The notes beneath the pieces were generated by a model. It made no database searches. It had not been told where the DNA came from and was given only the letters and a program-made list of their open reading frames with translations. A DNA stretch of 64,000 nt from Phenylobacterium sp. (lineage in GTDB: Bacteria; Pseudomonadota; Alphaproteobacteria; Caulobacterales; Caulobacteraceae): contig NZ_JAUSCJ010000013.1 in the NCBI RefSeq assembly GCF_030651185.1, forward strand, positions 62,001 to 126,000, given 5' to 3'. Shown here in pieces: positions 42,566 to 54,225 of the stretch (its first letter is position 1; each line of letters opens with the position of its first letter). The position numbers were made by a program, and so were the translations under genes.

Positions 42566-43801
42566 ATGTCCATCGACTTCGAGATTCCAGCAGACGCCAA
42601 GGCCATCCGCGCCAAGGTGCGCCAGTGGGTGCACGACGAATGCATCCCCGCCGAGAAGCGCCTGGTGGACAAGGAGTCCTTCAAGACCGTCCTGGCCGAA
42701 CTACGGACCAAGGCTCGCGCCGCCGGCCTCTGGCTGCCCTTCATCCCCAAGGAGTACGGCGGCATGGGCCTGGGCCCGCTCGCAAACGCCCTGGTGCAGA
42801 TGGAACTCGGTGAGAGCCACCTCGGCGCCCTGTCGATGAACAGCCAGGGCCCCGACGACGCCACCATGCTGACCCTGCTGGCCCACGGCACCGAGTTCCA
42901 GAAGGAGAAGTACCTCAAGCCGCTGCTGAACGGTGAGAAGCGCGTCTGCTACTCGATGACCGAGAAGGCCGCCGGCGCCGACGCCACCGGCATGCAGACC
43001 CGGGCCGTGAAAGACGGCAACGAGAACTACATCCTCAACGGCGAGAAGTGGTTCTCCTCGGCCGCCAGCGCCGCCGACATGGCGGTGGTCATGGCCATGA
43101 CCGACCCCGACGCCCCGCGTCACCAGCGCTATTCGACCTTCATCGTCGAGCTGCCGAACCCCGGCTACATCATCAAGCGCGACATCGGCACCATGGCCAA
43201 GGAAGGCCCGCTCAGCCACATCATGGGCGGCGGCCACTCCGAGATCGAGATCAAGGACCTGGTGATCCCGGCCGAGAACCTGCTGGGGGGTGAAGGCCAG
43301 GGGTTCAACATGGGCCAGCACCGCCTGGCCTATGGCCGCCTGCGCCACGGCATGCACAATGTCGCCATGGCCCAGCGGGCCCTGGACATGGCCGCGGCCC
43401 ACGTCACCCAGCGCGAGACCTTCGGCAAGAAGCTGTCGGAGCGCCAGGGCGTCCAGTGGATGCTCGCCGACTGCGCCAGCGAGCTCTACATGGCCCGCCT
43501 GATGCTGCTGCACATCGCCTACAAGGCCGAGCGCGGCATGGACCTGCGGCAGGAGAACTCCATCGCCAAGGTGTTCCTGGCCCACATGGTGCACAAGGTC
43601 GTCGACACCGCCATCCAGCTGCACGGCGCGCTCGGCTACTCCACCGACACGCCCCTGGCCGCCTGGTACACCCACATCCGCTCGCAGCGGCTGGTGGACG
43701 GGCCTGACGAGGTCCACCGCTGGACGGTCGGCCGCAATGTCATCAAGGCCTATGAACAGTTCGGCACCACCGCCTCGGCGGCCGGCGGCGACCTGCTCTA
43801 G
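42566..43801 (+). CDS. Acyl-CoA dehydrogenase
   Basis: 411 aa from ATG 42566 (GGCGGAGAG upstream). Typical order: N-terminal helices with PFIPKEYGGMGLG, beta domain CYSMTEKAAGADATGMQTRA, C-terminal helices with RETFGKKLSERQGVQWMLAD and HGALGYSTDTPLAAWYTHIR. It oxidises an acyl-CoA at the alpha-beta position and passes electrons to ETF. The distinct N-terminal length and QLHGALGYSTDTPL segment resemble the long branched or aromatic acyl-CoA group (ACAD10/11-like). Confidence 0.92.
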   Translation: MSIDFEIPADAKAIRAKVRQWVHDECIPAEKRLVDKESFKTVLAELRTKARAAGLWLPFIPKEYGGMGLGPLANALVQMELGESHLGALSMNSQGPDDATMLTLLAHGTEFQKEKYLKPLLNGEKRVCYSMTEKAAGADATGMQTRAVKDGNENYILNGEKWFSSAASAADMAVVMAMTDPDAPRHQRYSTFIVELPNPGYIIKRDIGTMAKEGPLSHIMGGGHSEIEIKDLVIPAENLLGGEGQGFNMGQHRLAYGRLRHGMHNVAMAQRALDMAAAHVTQRETFGKKLSERQGVQWMLADCASELYMARLMLLHIAYKAERGMDLRQENSIAKVFLAHMVHKVVDTAIQLHGALGYSTDTPLAAWYTHIRSQRLVDGPDEVHRWTVGRNVIKAYEQFGTTASAAGGDLL

Positions 43802-43860
43802 AGCCTGATCCGTTGAGGAGGAACCGCTTCGCGGTTCCTCCGATGCGGTGAATCAGGCTC
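43802..43860. repeat. Nested palindromic intergenic repeat (about 60 bp)
   Basis: Outer arms AGCCTGAT...ATCAGGCT enclose a perfect inner hairpin GGAGGAACCGC-TTC-GCGGTTCCTCC. It begins right after the acyl-CoA dehydrogenase stop. Elements with these arms are common in Caulobacterales genomes (recalled, not checked). It may serve as mRNA 3' end; no T run. Confidence 0.75.
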
Positions 43861-43943
43861 CAGATATATGCGAGAGCCGGCGCGCCGGAACCCTCTCCGC
43901 GCGCGCCGGGTTCCTCTGGACAGAACCAGAGGAGGACAGGCCC

Positions 43944-44129
43944 ATGGGCAAGATTCAAGGTGAAGGCGACTACGAGGCCGCGCGGCGCTTCCGCGAGGCC
44001 GAGGAAAAATTCGTGCGGACGGGCGCCGTCGAAGACAAGGCCCAGGAAGCCCGGGAGGCTCTGGACGGGCCCGAGGGCCCGGAGCTGGAAAAGGCCCGCC
44101 GCGACACCGCCAAGGGCGCGCCGGGCTAG
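43944..44129 (+). CDS. Small charged conserved-type protein (61 aa)
   Basis: 61 aa from ATG 43944 with a strong AGGAGGACAGG site. Highly charged (GDYEAARRFREAEEKFVRTG, AVEDKAQEAREALDGPEG); resembles the short hydrophilic proteins MGKIQGEGDYE...K of soil proteobacteria. Likely stress-related; function unknown. Confidence 0.8.
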   Translation: MGKIQGEGDYEAARRFREAEEKFVRTGAVEDKAQEAREALDGPEGPELEKARRDTAKGAPG

Positions 44130-44145
44130 CCAATAGCCGGACATG

Positions 44146-44172
44146 AAAAAACACCTGGGCCGAAGCCCGGTG
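44146..44172 (-). terminator. Rho-independent terminator of the cold-shock gene
   Basis: On the minus strand CACCGGGC-TTCG-GCCCAGGTG (one bulge) is followed by TTTTTT. It lies 65 bases after the cold-shock stop; in the other direction it may also halt the 61-residue gene's transcript. Confidence 0.8.
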
Positions 44173-44236
44173 GATCAGGTCGGTAGAGATCAAGAAGACG
44201 GGGCGCGCCGGAAGCCGGCGGCCCCGCCGTCGAGAA

Positions 44237-44446
44237 CTAGAGGATTTGCAGCTGAGCGGCAGAATCCTTGCCGCTCTTGCGGTCACGCTCGACTTCGAAG
44301 CTGACCTTGTCACCTTCGTTCAGTCCGCCGAGGCCCGCGCGTTCAACCGCCGAGATGTGGACGAAAACGTCGCCGCCACCGCCCTCAGGAGCGATGAAGC
44401 CATAACCCTTGGTTCCGTTGAACCACTTCACAGTACCAGTCGCCAT
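44237..44446 (-). CDS. Cold-shock domain protein (CspA family)
   Basis: 69 aa from ATG 44446. RNP1 motif [18 protein letters not shown] and RNP2 [10 protein letters not shown] are intact; [14 protein letters not shown] is the family signature. RNA chaperone of the cytoplasm. The start is preceded by AGGGACG and an AT-containing leader. Confidence 0.96.
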   Translation of the reverse strand: MATGTVKWFNGTKGYGFIAPEGGGGDVFVHISAVERAGLGGLNEGDKVSFEVERDRKSGKDSAAQLQIL

Positions 44447-44547
44447 TGTCGTCCCTATCAAAGTGAGTGAATCCGCAGTGGCAGAGGACGGTCAAAGACG
44501 CAAGCGTGCAAAATTCCCGGCCCGTTCGGAATCCTGGGTTTCAGTGT

Positions 44548-44835
44548 TCAAAAAGTGGTGTCCGGGCGGTACTCGAAGCCCACCAGATAGACCTTTTCGC
44601 CGGCGCCATGCTTGGCGGTCTTCAGCAGGTCCACCACGCCATCGAACCCCGAGTCCCTCGCCAATTGTGGCGTGATATCAGACAGTTCAATCTGGCGCAG
44701 AGCGGTCACCTCCACCGCGCCCTCCCCCAGCCGGTAGCGTCCGCCGAGCTTCACGCGAGGGCTCCGCCAGATGCGCACGCTACAGGTGATCTCGCCGCGC
44801 ATGATCGGTTCGCGCAGCTTCTTGGTGAAGGTCAT
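44548..44835 (-). CDS. ASCH-domain-like protein
   Basis: 95 aa from ATG 44835. TFTKKLREPIMRGEITCSVR (start) and KLGGRYRLGEGAVEVTALRQ, IELSDIT are the pattern of small ASCH-like RNA-binding domains. Function unknown. The frame upstream is non-coding. Divergent from the ABC transporter genes. Confidence 0.75.
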   Translation of the reverse strand: MTFTKKLREPIMRGEITCSVRIWRSPRVKLGGRYRLGEGAVEVTALRQIELSDITPQLARDSGFDGVVDLLKTAKHGAGEKVYLVGFEYRPDTTF

Positions 44836-44962
44836 TCCGAGCCCTCTTTCCGGCCGTCGGCATCCTGGCGCCGGCGCGCGAAAACCGGAAGCCGCGCCAT
44901 TGACGTGGTTGAGACGGGCCCATAGCGTCCCGCCTCTTCTTTGAAATCGAAGGCGGCCCCCC

Positions 44963-45955
<993 letters not shown>

Positions 45956-45958
45956 TCG

Positions 45959-46792
45959 GTGGACGCGCTTCGCCCCTATGCCGCGGCCTTCAGCTCGCGC
46001 TTCCTGCTGATGATGCAGTACCGGGCCGCCGCGCTCGCGGGCTTCTTCACCCAGTGCTGGTTCGGGGCGGTCCACGTCATGGTGCTGGCCGCCTTCTACC
46101 TCGGCGCCCCTGAGGCGGCGGCGGAGAGCCCTCTCAGCCTCTCCCAGGCCATCACCTATACCTGGCTGGCCCAAGGGCTACTCGCCGTCCTGCCCTGGGT
46201 GGGAGACCCCGAGATCGCCGACGGCGTCCGCACCGGCGCCATCAGCTATGACCGGCTGCGCCCGGTGGACGCCTACACCCTGTGGTACGTCCGCGCCGCC
46301 GGCTGGATGACCGCCCGCCTGATCCCCCGCGTCGCGCTGATGATCCTGGCCGCGGGCATCGTCCTGCCCCTGATCGGCCAGGACCAATGGGCCTGGCAGC
46401 CCCCGGCCAGTCTGTCGGCGGCCCTGCTCTTCACGCTGTCGGAGACCCTGGCCATCGCCCTGGCCTGCGCCATCATCATGCTGATCAATATCGTCGTGGT
46501 GGCCACCCTGAACGCCCGCGGCGTCAACATCCTGATGCAGCCGCTGGTGGTCATATTCACCGGCAACCTGCTGCCCTTGTCGCTCTATCCGGACGCCATG
46601 CGCGTCGCTCTCCTCGTTCAGCCCTTCGCCGGGACCCTGGATATCCCCAACCGCATCTATTTCGCCGCCCTGGCCGGTCAGATGGCCTGGCTGGGCATCA
46701 GCCTGCAGGTGTTCTGGACGGTGCTGTTCATCGCGGTGGGGCGGTGGTGGCTCGGCCGCGTCATGGCCCGCCTCGAAGTGCAGGGAGGCTAG
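45959..46792 (+). CDS. ABC-2 permease subunit 1
   Basis: 277 aa, GTG start at 45959. Six likely spans (e.g. FTQCWFGAVHVMVLAAFYLG, LALACAIIMLINIVVVATLN, IVLPLIGQ). Member of the ABC-2 family with the EVxxxWxxP-like stretch replaced by the DUF990 pattern. Together with the next protein it would form the heterodimeric channel. Confidence 0.88.
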   Translation: MDALRPYAAAFSSRFLLMMQYRAAALAGFFTQCWFGAVHVMVLAAFYLGAPEAAAESPLSLSQAITYTWLAQGLLAVLPWVGDPEIADGVRTGAISYDRLRPVDAYTLWYVRAAGWMTARLIPRVALMILAAGIVLPLIGQDQWAWQPPASLSAALLFTLSETLAIALACAIIMLINIVVVATLNARGVNILMQPLVVIFTGNLLPLSLYPDAMRVALLVQPFAGTLDIPNRIYFAALAGQMAWLGISLQVFWTVLFIAVGRWWLGRVMARLEVQGG

Positions 46793-46796
46793 TCCG

Positions 46797-47600
46797 ATGA
46801 ACGCGCTCGCCCTGCTCGGCCGTTACTTCTCGGCCTCGATGCGCAGCCAGATGCAGTACCCGGCCTCGGCCATCATGCTGACCACCGGCCAGCTCGCCTC
46901 GACAGCCATCGAGATTGTCTCCATCTGGGCGCTCTTCGACCGTTTCGGGGCGGTGAAGGGCTGGTCCTTCGGTGAGGTGATGTTCTTCTACGCCCTGATC
47001 GGCATCAGTTTCTCCTTCGCCGACTTCCTGACCCGAGGCTTCGACGTCTTCGGGACGGACTTCGTGCGCACCGGCGCCTTCGACCGCCTGCTGCTGCGGC
47101 CCCGCTCGGCGGCCCTGCAGCTGGTGGGTCACGATTTCCGGATCAGCCGCTTCGGGCGCTTCTTCCAGGCCGCGATCATCCTGACCATCGCCACCTCCAC
47201 CCTGAACTTCGTCTGGACGCCCCAGGCCGCCCTCCTGGCGCTCTGGACGGTGGCGGGCGGGATCGCCTTCTTCAGCGCCCTCTTCGTCCTCCAGGCGGTC
47301 ATGGCCTTCTGGACCGTGGAGAGCCTCGAGGCGGTCAATGCGCTCACCTATGGCGGGGTCTATGCCGGCCAGTTCCCGCTGAGCCTCTACGCCCGCTGGT
47401 TCCGCACCTTCCTGATCTTCATCGTGCCCCTGGCCTGCGTCGCCTACTTCCCGGTCCTGGCGATCCTGGGCCGCAGCGATCCACTGGGCGCGCCAGACTG
47501 GTTCCTGCCGCTCGCGCCGGTCGCGGGCTTTGTCTTTCTGGGGCTGGCGTTCCTGGCCTGGCGGTTCGGGGTGTCGAAATATACCTCGACCGGCAGCTAG
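46797..47600 (+). CDS. ABC-2 permease subunit 2 (DUF990 type)
   Basis: 267 aa, ATG 46797. Six spans (e.g. FLIFIVPLACVAYFPVLAIL, GFVFLGLAFLAWRFGV) and the DUF990 segment GVYAGQFPLSLYARWFRTFL. Partner of the subunit encoded before. The export substrate cannot be inferred from sequence; homologous three-gene sets are widespread and poorly characterised. Confidence 0.9.
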   Translation: MNALALLGRYFSASMRSQMQYPASAIMLTTGQLASTAIEIVSIWALFDRFGAVKGWSFGEVMFFYALIGISFSFADFLTRGFDVFGTDFVRTGAFDRLLLRPRSAALQLVGHDFRISRFGRFFQAAIILTIATSTLNFVWTPQAALLALWTVAGGIAFFSALFVLQAVMAFWTVESLEAVNALTYGGVYAGQFPLSLYARWFRTFLIFIVPLACVAYFPVLAILGRSDPLGAPDWFLPLAPVAGFVFLGLAFLAWRFGVSKYTSTGS

Positions 47601-48625
47601 ATGACCTCGGCGGCCAATTCCCCCACCAGGCGCCAGGCGCGGCGCGTGGTGAGGTATTCGCGGTTGGGAAAGCCCTCCGGCTCTTGCCCCGCCATCACCC
47701 TGGCGATGTCGACGGAGACCGCCCGGCTGTTGATGTAATAGCTGTGCCGCGACAGGTCGTCGGCCCCGGCGGCGATGCTGCGGCAATCGACGACCACCAC
47801 CTTCTTCGGCAGCACATCGATCAGCCGCGGCCCGTCCGAGCCCAGCCGATCCGGATTGGTTTTGGTGGTGTCGGAGACCAGCAGGGCGCGGTCGAAGGGG
47901 TTGTGATAGACGGTCACCTGCCGTCCCAGACTGGGCAAGGCCTTCAACTTGTCCTCGCGCTCGAAGGCGTCGTCATCCTCATCCGGCGCCGCGAGCAGGA
48001 TCTGGTCGAACATGCGGGTCAGGCTGCGCGGTTCCTTGGCGAGAATGGCCTGCAGGCCCTGGCGTAGCGCGTAGCAGCCCATGCTGTGGGCCAGCAGGTG
48101 CAGGCGGCGCTGGCAGTACTCCTCCGGCTTGAGTTGGTCCTTCACGAAGTCCCGTAGCTTCAGGAAGGCCCGGGCGATGGCCGGCCCGGTGGCCCGCGCG
48201 TCTTCACGATCGCTGTAGTAGGCCATCAGCGGAACAGCCGAACCGTCCGAGGGCCAGCTGAACACCACGACATTCAGGGGACGCCCCTCGACGGTCACCT
48301 GACGCGCCAGATCGGCGCCGGCCGCCAGGGCGCCCATGAAGCTGACGTTGAAGCCGTGAATGAAGATCAGGGTGTCGGTGGCGCCGTTGGCCATGACCCC
48401 GTGCAGGCTCTTCAGGAAGCGCTCGCTTCCCAGAACCACCGCCTCCCCCGCCTTGATCTTCTCCGGATAGACCTCGACCTTGGGCGCTGCGGCGTCGGCG
48501 AAGTCCGCATGGCCGAACCGCAGGGCGGCGACCCCATCGGGATTGAAGGTCTTGCCGAAGACTCCGGCACGGTTGCCGGGCAGCAGGTCCCTGTTGGTCG
48601 CGAAGTAGACACGAGTAACCGCCAT
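47597..48625 (-). CDS. Alpha/beta hydrolase, DUF900 family
   Basis: 342 aa. VYFATNRDLLPGNR (start), LIFIHGFNVSFMGALAAGAD (oxyanion region), FSWPSDGSAVPLMAYYSDRE and the nucleophile elbow LLAHSMGCYALRQGL fit DUF900. The Ser of AHSMG should be the nucleophile. No signal peptide, so cytoplasmic. Substrate unknown. The stop overlaps the permease stop by four bases (convergent). Confidence 0.88.
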   Translation of the reverse strand: MAVTRVYFATNRDLLPGNRAGVFGKTFNPDGVAALRFGHADFADAAAPKVEVYPEKIKAGEAVVLGSERFLKSLHGVMANGATDTLIFIHGFNVSFMGALAAGADLARQVTVEGRPLNVVVFSWPSDGSAVPLMAYYSDREDARATGPAIARAFLKLRDFVKDQLKPEEYCQRRLHLLAHSMGCYALRQGLQAILAKEPRSLTRMFDQILLAAPDEDDDAFEREDKLKALPSLGRQVTVYHNPFDRALLVSDTTKTNPDRLGSDGPRLIDVLPKKVVVVDCRSIAAGADDLSRHSYYINSRAVSVDIARVMAGQEPEGFPNREYLTTRRAWRLVGELAAEVI

Positions 48626-48691
48626 GGCATTCCCCCTGATCCCTCAGGGAGAATGCAACTCATTGGCGAGCGATTTCAAGCCTGAGCTTGG

Positions 48692-49696
48692 CTATTCGGC
48701 GGCCATCAGCACCTTGCCGCTTGTCAGCGAGGTCTTGGCGGCGAGTTCCGCCTTGGCCTGCTCGTACTCGGCGGCCAGGCGGTCCACCAGTTCGCCGGCG
48801 GTGGGGATGGACTTCACCGCCCCGATGCCCTGGCCGCAGCCCCAGATGTCCTTCCAGGCCTTGGCTTCGGTGTTGCCGCCAGAGCCGAAGTTCATCTTCG
48901 AAGGATCGCCATGGGGCAGGTTGTCGGGATCGAGGCCGGCGCGGGCGATGGACGGACGCAGATAGTTGCCGTGCACCCCGGTGAACAGGCTGGAATAGAC
49001 GATGTCTTCCCCGCTGCTCTCGACGATCATGTCCTTGTAGCCCTGGACGGCGCGGGCCTCTTCCGTGGCGATGAAGGCCGAGCCGATATAGGCGAGGTCC
49101 GCGCCCATGGCCTGGGCGCCCAGGATGGCGCGGCCGTTGGCGATGGCGCCTGACAGCGCGATGGGGCCGTCGAACCACTCGCGCAGTTCCTGGATCAGGG
49201 CGAAGGGCGACAGGCCGCCCGCATGGCCGCCGGCGCCGGCGGCCACCGGGATCAGGCCGTCGGCGCCCTTTTCCACGGCCTTGCGGGCGAACTTGGCGTT
49301 GATGACGTCGTGCAGGACGATGCCGCCGTAGGAATGGATCGCGTCATTGACCGACTGCTGCGCGCCCAGCGAGGTGATGGTGATCGGCACGCGGTACTTC
49401 ACCGCCAGCTCCACGTCTTCCTCAAGCCGATTGTTGGACTTGTGCACGATCTGGTTCACGGCGAAGGGCGCCGACAGACGGTCCGGGTTCTTGCGGTCCC
49501 AGTCGGCCAGTTCCTCGGTGATCTGGGCCAGCCACTCGTCCAGCTGGCTCACCGGCCGCGCGTTCAGGGCGGGGAAGGAACCGACGATCCCGGCCTTGCA
49601 CTGGGCGATCACCAGCTCCGGGCCCGAGATGATGAACAGCGGCGAGGCGATCACCGGAATACGCAGACGCTCGGAGAGAATGGGCGGCAGGGCCAT
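48692..49696 (-). CDS. Nitronate monooxygenase-family flavoprotein
   Basis: 334 aa from ATG 49696 (GAGGAAAC upstream). TIM-barrel of the nitronate monooxygenase/2-nitropropane dioxygenase family with IPVIASPLFIISGPELVIAQ, VAAGAGGHAGGLSP (catalytic-type His158), and GAQAMGADLAYIGSAFIATE, which binds FMN. Oxidises alkyl nitronates or acts as a related oxidase. The longer upstream frame is antisense to the mutA gene. Confidence 0.92.
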   Translation of the reverse strand: MALPPILSERLRIPVIASPLFIISGPELVIAQCKAGIVGSFPALNARPVSQLDEWLAQITEELADWDRKNPDRLSAPFAVNQIVHKSNNRLEEDVELAVKYRVPITITSLGAQQSVNDAIHSYGGIVLHDVINAKFARKAVEKGADGLIPVAAGAGGHAGGLSPFALIQELREWFDGPIALSGAIANGRAILGAQAMGADLAYIGSAFIATEEARAVQGYKDMIVESSGEDIVYSSLFTGVHGNYLRPSIARAGLDPDNLPHGDPSKMNFGSGGNTEAKAWKDIWGCGQGIGAVKSIPTAGELVDRLAAEYEQAKAELAAKTSLTSGKVLMAAE

Positions 49697-49835
49697 GGAG
49701 ATGTTTCCTCTGATAATGCGTTTGGATCTTATTTTTACACCGTATACGCAAGACGCGGGATCGTGCAAGCCGGTCTCTCCACCTGCCCCGGCGTGAACTT
49801 GACGCGGGGCGCGCCGGGAGCACATCTGGGCCGCG

Positions 49836-51262
49836 ATGACTGATCTCGCCACCCTCACCGCCGCCTTCCCCCCCGCCACCGCCGCCGATTGGCGCGCCCT
49901 GGTGGAGAAGACCCTGAAGGACGCGCCCTTCGAGAGCCTCCAGCGCCAGACGGCCGAGGGCCTGCCCATCGCGCCCCTGTATGAGGGCTCCGACCAGGCG
50001 CCGGCCTTCACCCAGCGCCCCTTCGACGCTGATCGGCCCTGGGACATCCGCGGCCGCGTCACCCATCCTGACGCCGTCCAGGCCAATGCCGACCTGATGA
50101 CGGACCTGGAGGGCGGCGCGGCGTCGGCTCTGATCCGCATCGATCCCACCGGGCAGACCGGCGTCGCCGTGGGCTCAGCCCAGGGCCTGGCCCGTGTGCT
50201 CGACGGGGTCCTGCTGGAACTGGCCCCCGTGGCCCTGGACGCCGGGTTCCTGGGCCCTGCGGCCGCCGACTGGCTGGGCGCCGCCGCCAAGGGGTCGCCC
50301 ACCGCCAAGCTCTTTTTCCATCTTGACCCACTCAGCGCCTTCGCCCGCGCCGGCGAGAGTCCGGGGCCGATCGAGAGCCACATGGTCTCGGCCGCCACCG
50401 TCGCGCGCCGCCTGGCCAATGCCTATCCGGACGCCGGCCTGTTCCTGGCCTCAGGCCAGGTGGTCCATGAGGCGGGCGGCGGCGAGGCCGGCGAACTGGC
50501 CTTCGCCATCGCGTCGGCCCTCACCTACGCCAAGGCCCTGGTCCGCGCGGGCCTCGCCATGGAGGATTCTTTCGGGCGGATCGTCATCGGACTGGCCGCG
50601 GACGCCGACTATTTCGCCACCCTGGCCAAGCTGCGCGCCGCGCGCGCCGTCTGGTCGCGGGTGACCGCCGCCTGTGGCGTCACCGCCGCGCCGCGCATTG
50701 AGGCCCGCTCCTCCCACCGCATGCTGGCCGCCCACGATCCCTGGACCAACATGCTGCGCCTCACCGCCTCGGCGGTCGGCGCCAGCATCGGCGGGGCCGA
50801 CGCCGTAGTGCTGGGCAGCTTCACCGACGCGCTCGGCCTGCCCACCGCCTTCGCCCGCCGTCAGAGCCGCAACGCCCAGCTGGTGCTGATGGAAGAGGCC
50901 CATCTCGGCCGCGTCGCCGATCCGGGCGCCGGCTCCGGCTATGTCGAGGCGCTGACCGACGAGATCGCCCGCGCCGCCTGGGCCGCCTTCCAGGCCATCG
51001 AGGCCAAGGGCGGCCTGATCGCGGCCCTCTCCGACGGCCACATCGCCGCCGAGACCGCCAGGGTGCGCGAGGCGCGTATCGCGGCTGGCCCCTTGAAGAT
51101 CGTCGGCGTCACCGCCTTCCCGCAGCCCGATCAGGCGCCGGTCGAGGTGGAGCGGGCGGCCCCCAAGGCCGTCGAGGCCCCCTCGCCCCGCCTTCCCGGA
51201 CCCGACAGTCATTGTCCGGCCCTGACCCCTGTTCGTCTGGCCGAACCCTATGAGGTGAAGGC

Positions 51263-51266
<4 letters not shown>
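49836..51266 (+). CDS. mutA: Methylmalonyl-CoA mutase small subunit
   Basis: 476 aa. Similar to the barrel part of the mutase ([60 protein letters not shown]) but without a B12-binding domain and without the catalytic residues of the large subunit. It forms the inactive half of the heterodimer. It ends with an overlap (GTGA) with the large-subunit gene. ATG 49836; promoter must lie in the 139-base gap to the divergent nitronate monooxygenase gene. Confidence 0.93.
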
Positions 51267-53419
<2,153 letters not shown>

Positions 53420-53496
53420 CTGGCGGCGGCCTGTCGCCGCAGGCGGGTTGCGCCGCAAACCCATTTCGGTGATGGTTCCCTCGAACGTCGGAGGGA

Positions 53497-54225
53497 ATGG
53501 CCTTGGTCCACACGAAAGCGCTCGCGCTCGCCCTCATCGGGCTAGGCGGTCTTGCCCTGACCCAGGTCGCCAGCGCTACGGCTCCTGTCCGTGAACGCAC
53601 CCTCGCCGCTCCGGTTCCCCTGCGCGCGCCGGTTCCGATGGCCAGCAGCACGGTGACGCATCGCTACTGGCCGGTGGTCACCAGCCTCTCCCAGGCCACC
53701 GTGGCCCCCGCCCACCTGTTTGACGGCAAGGTCCAGGGCGCGCCGCTGCGCAGCTTCGACACTCGGCGCCCGGCCGACCCCTCCAAGCCCCAGACCCGCC
53801 GTCATGTCGGCGTCGACCTGACCGCCGCCGAGGGCGACGCGGTGGTGGCGATGGAGGACGGCAGGATCGTCAACTTCTACCCCTTCCTGGCCCGCGCCGC
53901 CTCCCTGGGCGGCGAGAAGACCTACGCCATCCTGATCCAGCACAAGGACTATGTGGCCCTCTACGGCGAGGTCCGCGCCAACAGCCTGGCCGCCCGCGGC
54001 CTGAAGGTGGGCGACCGCGTCGCCGGCGGCCAGCCGATCGGGGTGGTCAGCGGCACAGCCCAGCTTCACACCGAGACCTATGCCTCCGGCGTCACCCGCA
54101 ACATCCAGTGGCCGGTGGGATCGGCCCCGCCGCGCGAGATGCGCAATCCGACCCAGCTGCTGCTGGACACCGCCCTGACAGGCGAGCGGATCTACCCCAA
54201 GAACATCAGGCTCGCCGCGTCCTGA
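53497..54225 (+). CDS. Exported M23-like (LytM) domain protein, catalytic motifs degenerate
   Basis: 242 aa with GGAGGGA before ATG 53497. Residues 1-28 are a signal peptide (basic start, hydrophobic core, ASA). The domain about 100-215 is LytM-like: RRHVGVDL (His103, Asp107), GDAVVAMEDGRIV, GDRVAGGQPIGVV, LHTETY (His191). The usual second His of the HxH and the His in the middle motif are not seen at the expected places (LYGEV has Glu158, LHTE has Glu). It may bind but not cut peptidoglycan, like amidase activators. Its 3' end overlaps the SulP gene by 20 bases. Confidence 0.8.
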   Translation: MALVHTKALALALIGLGGLALTQVASATAPVRERTLAAPVPLRAPVPMASSTVTHRYWPVVTSLSQATVAPAHLFDGKVQGAPLRSFDTRRPADPSKPQTRRHVGVDLTAAEGDAVVAMEDGRIVNFYPFLARAASLGGEKTYAILIQHKDYVALYGEVRANSLAARGLKVGDRVAGGQPIGVVSGTAQLHTETYASGVTRNIQWPVGSAPPREMRNPTQLLLDTALTGERIYPKNIRLAAS

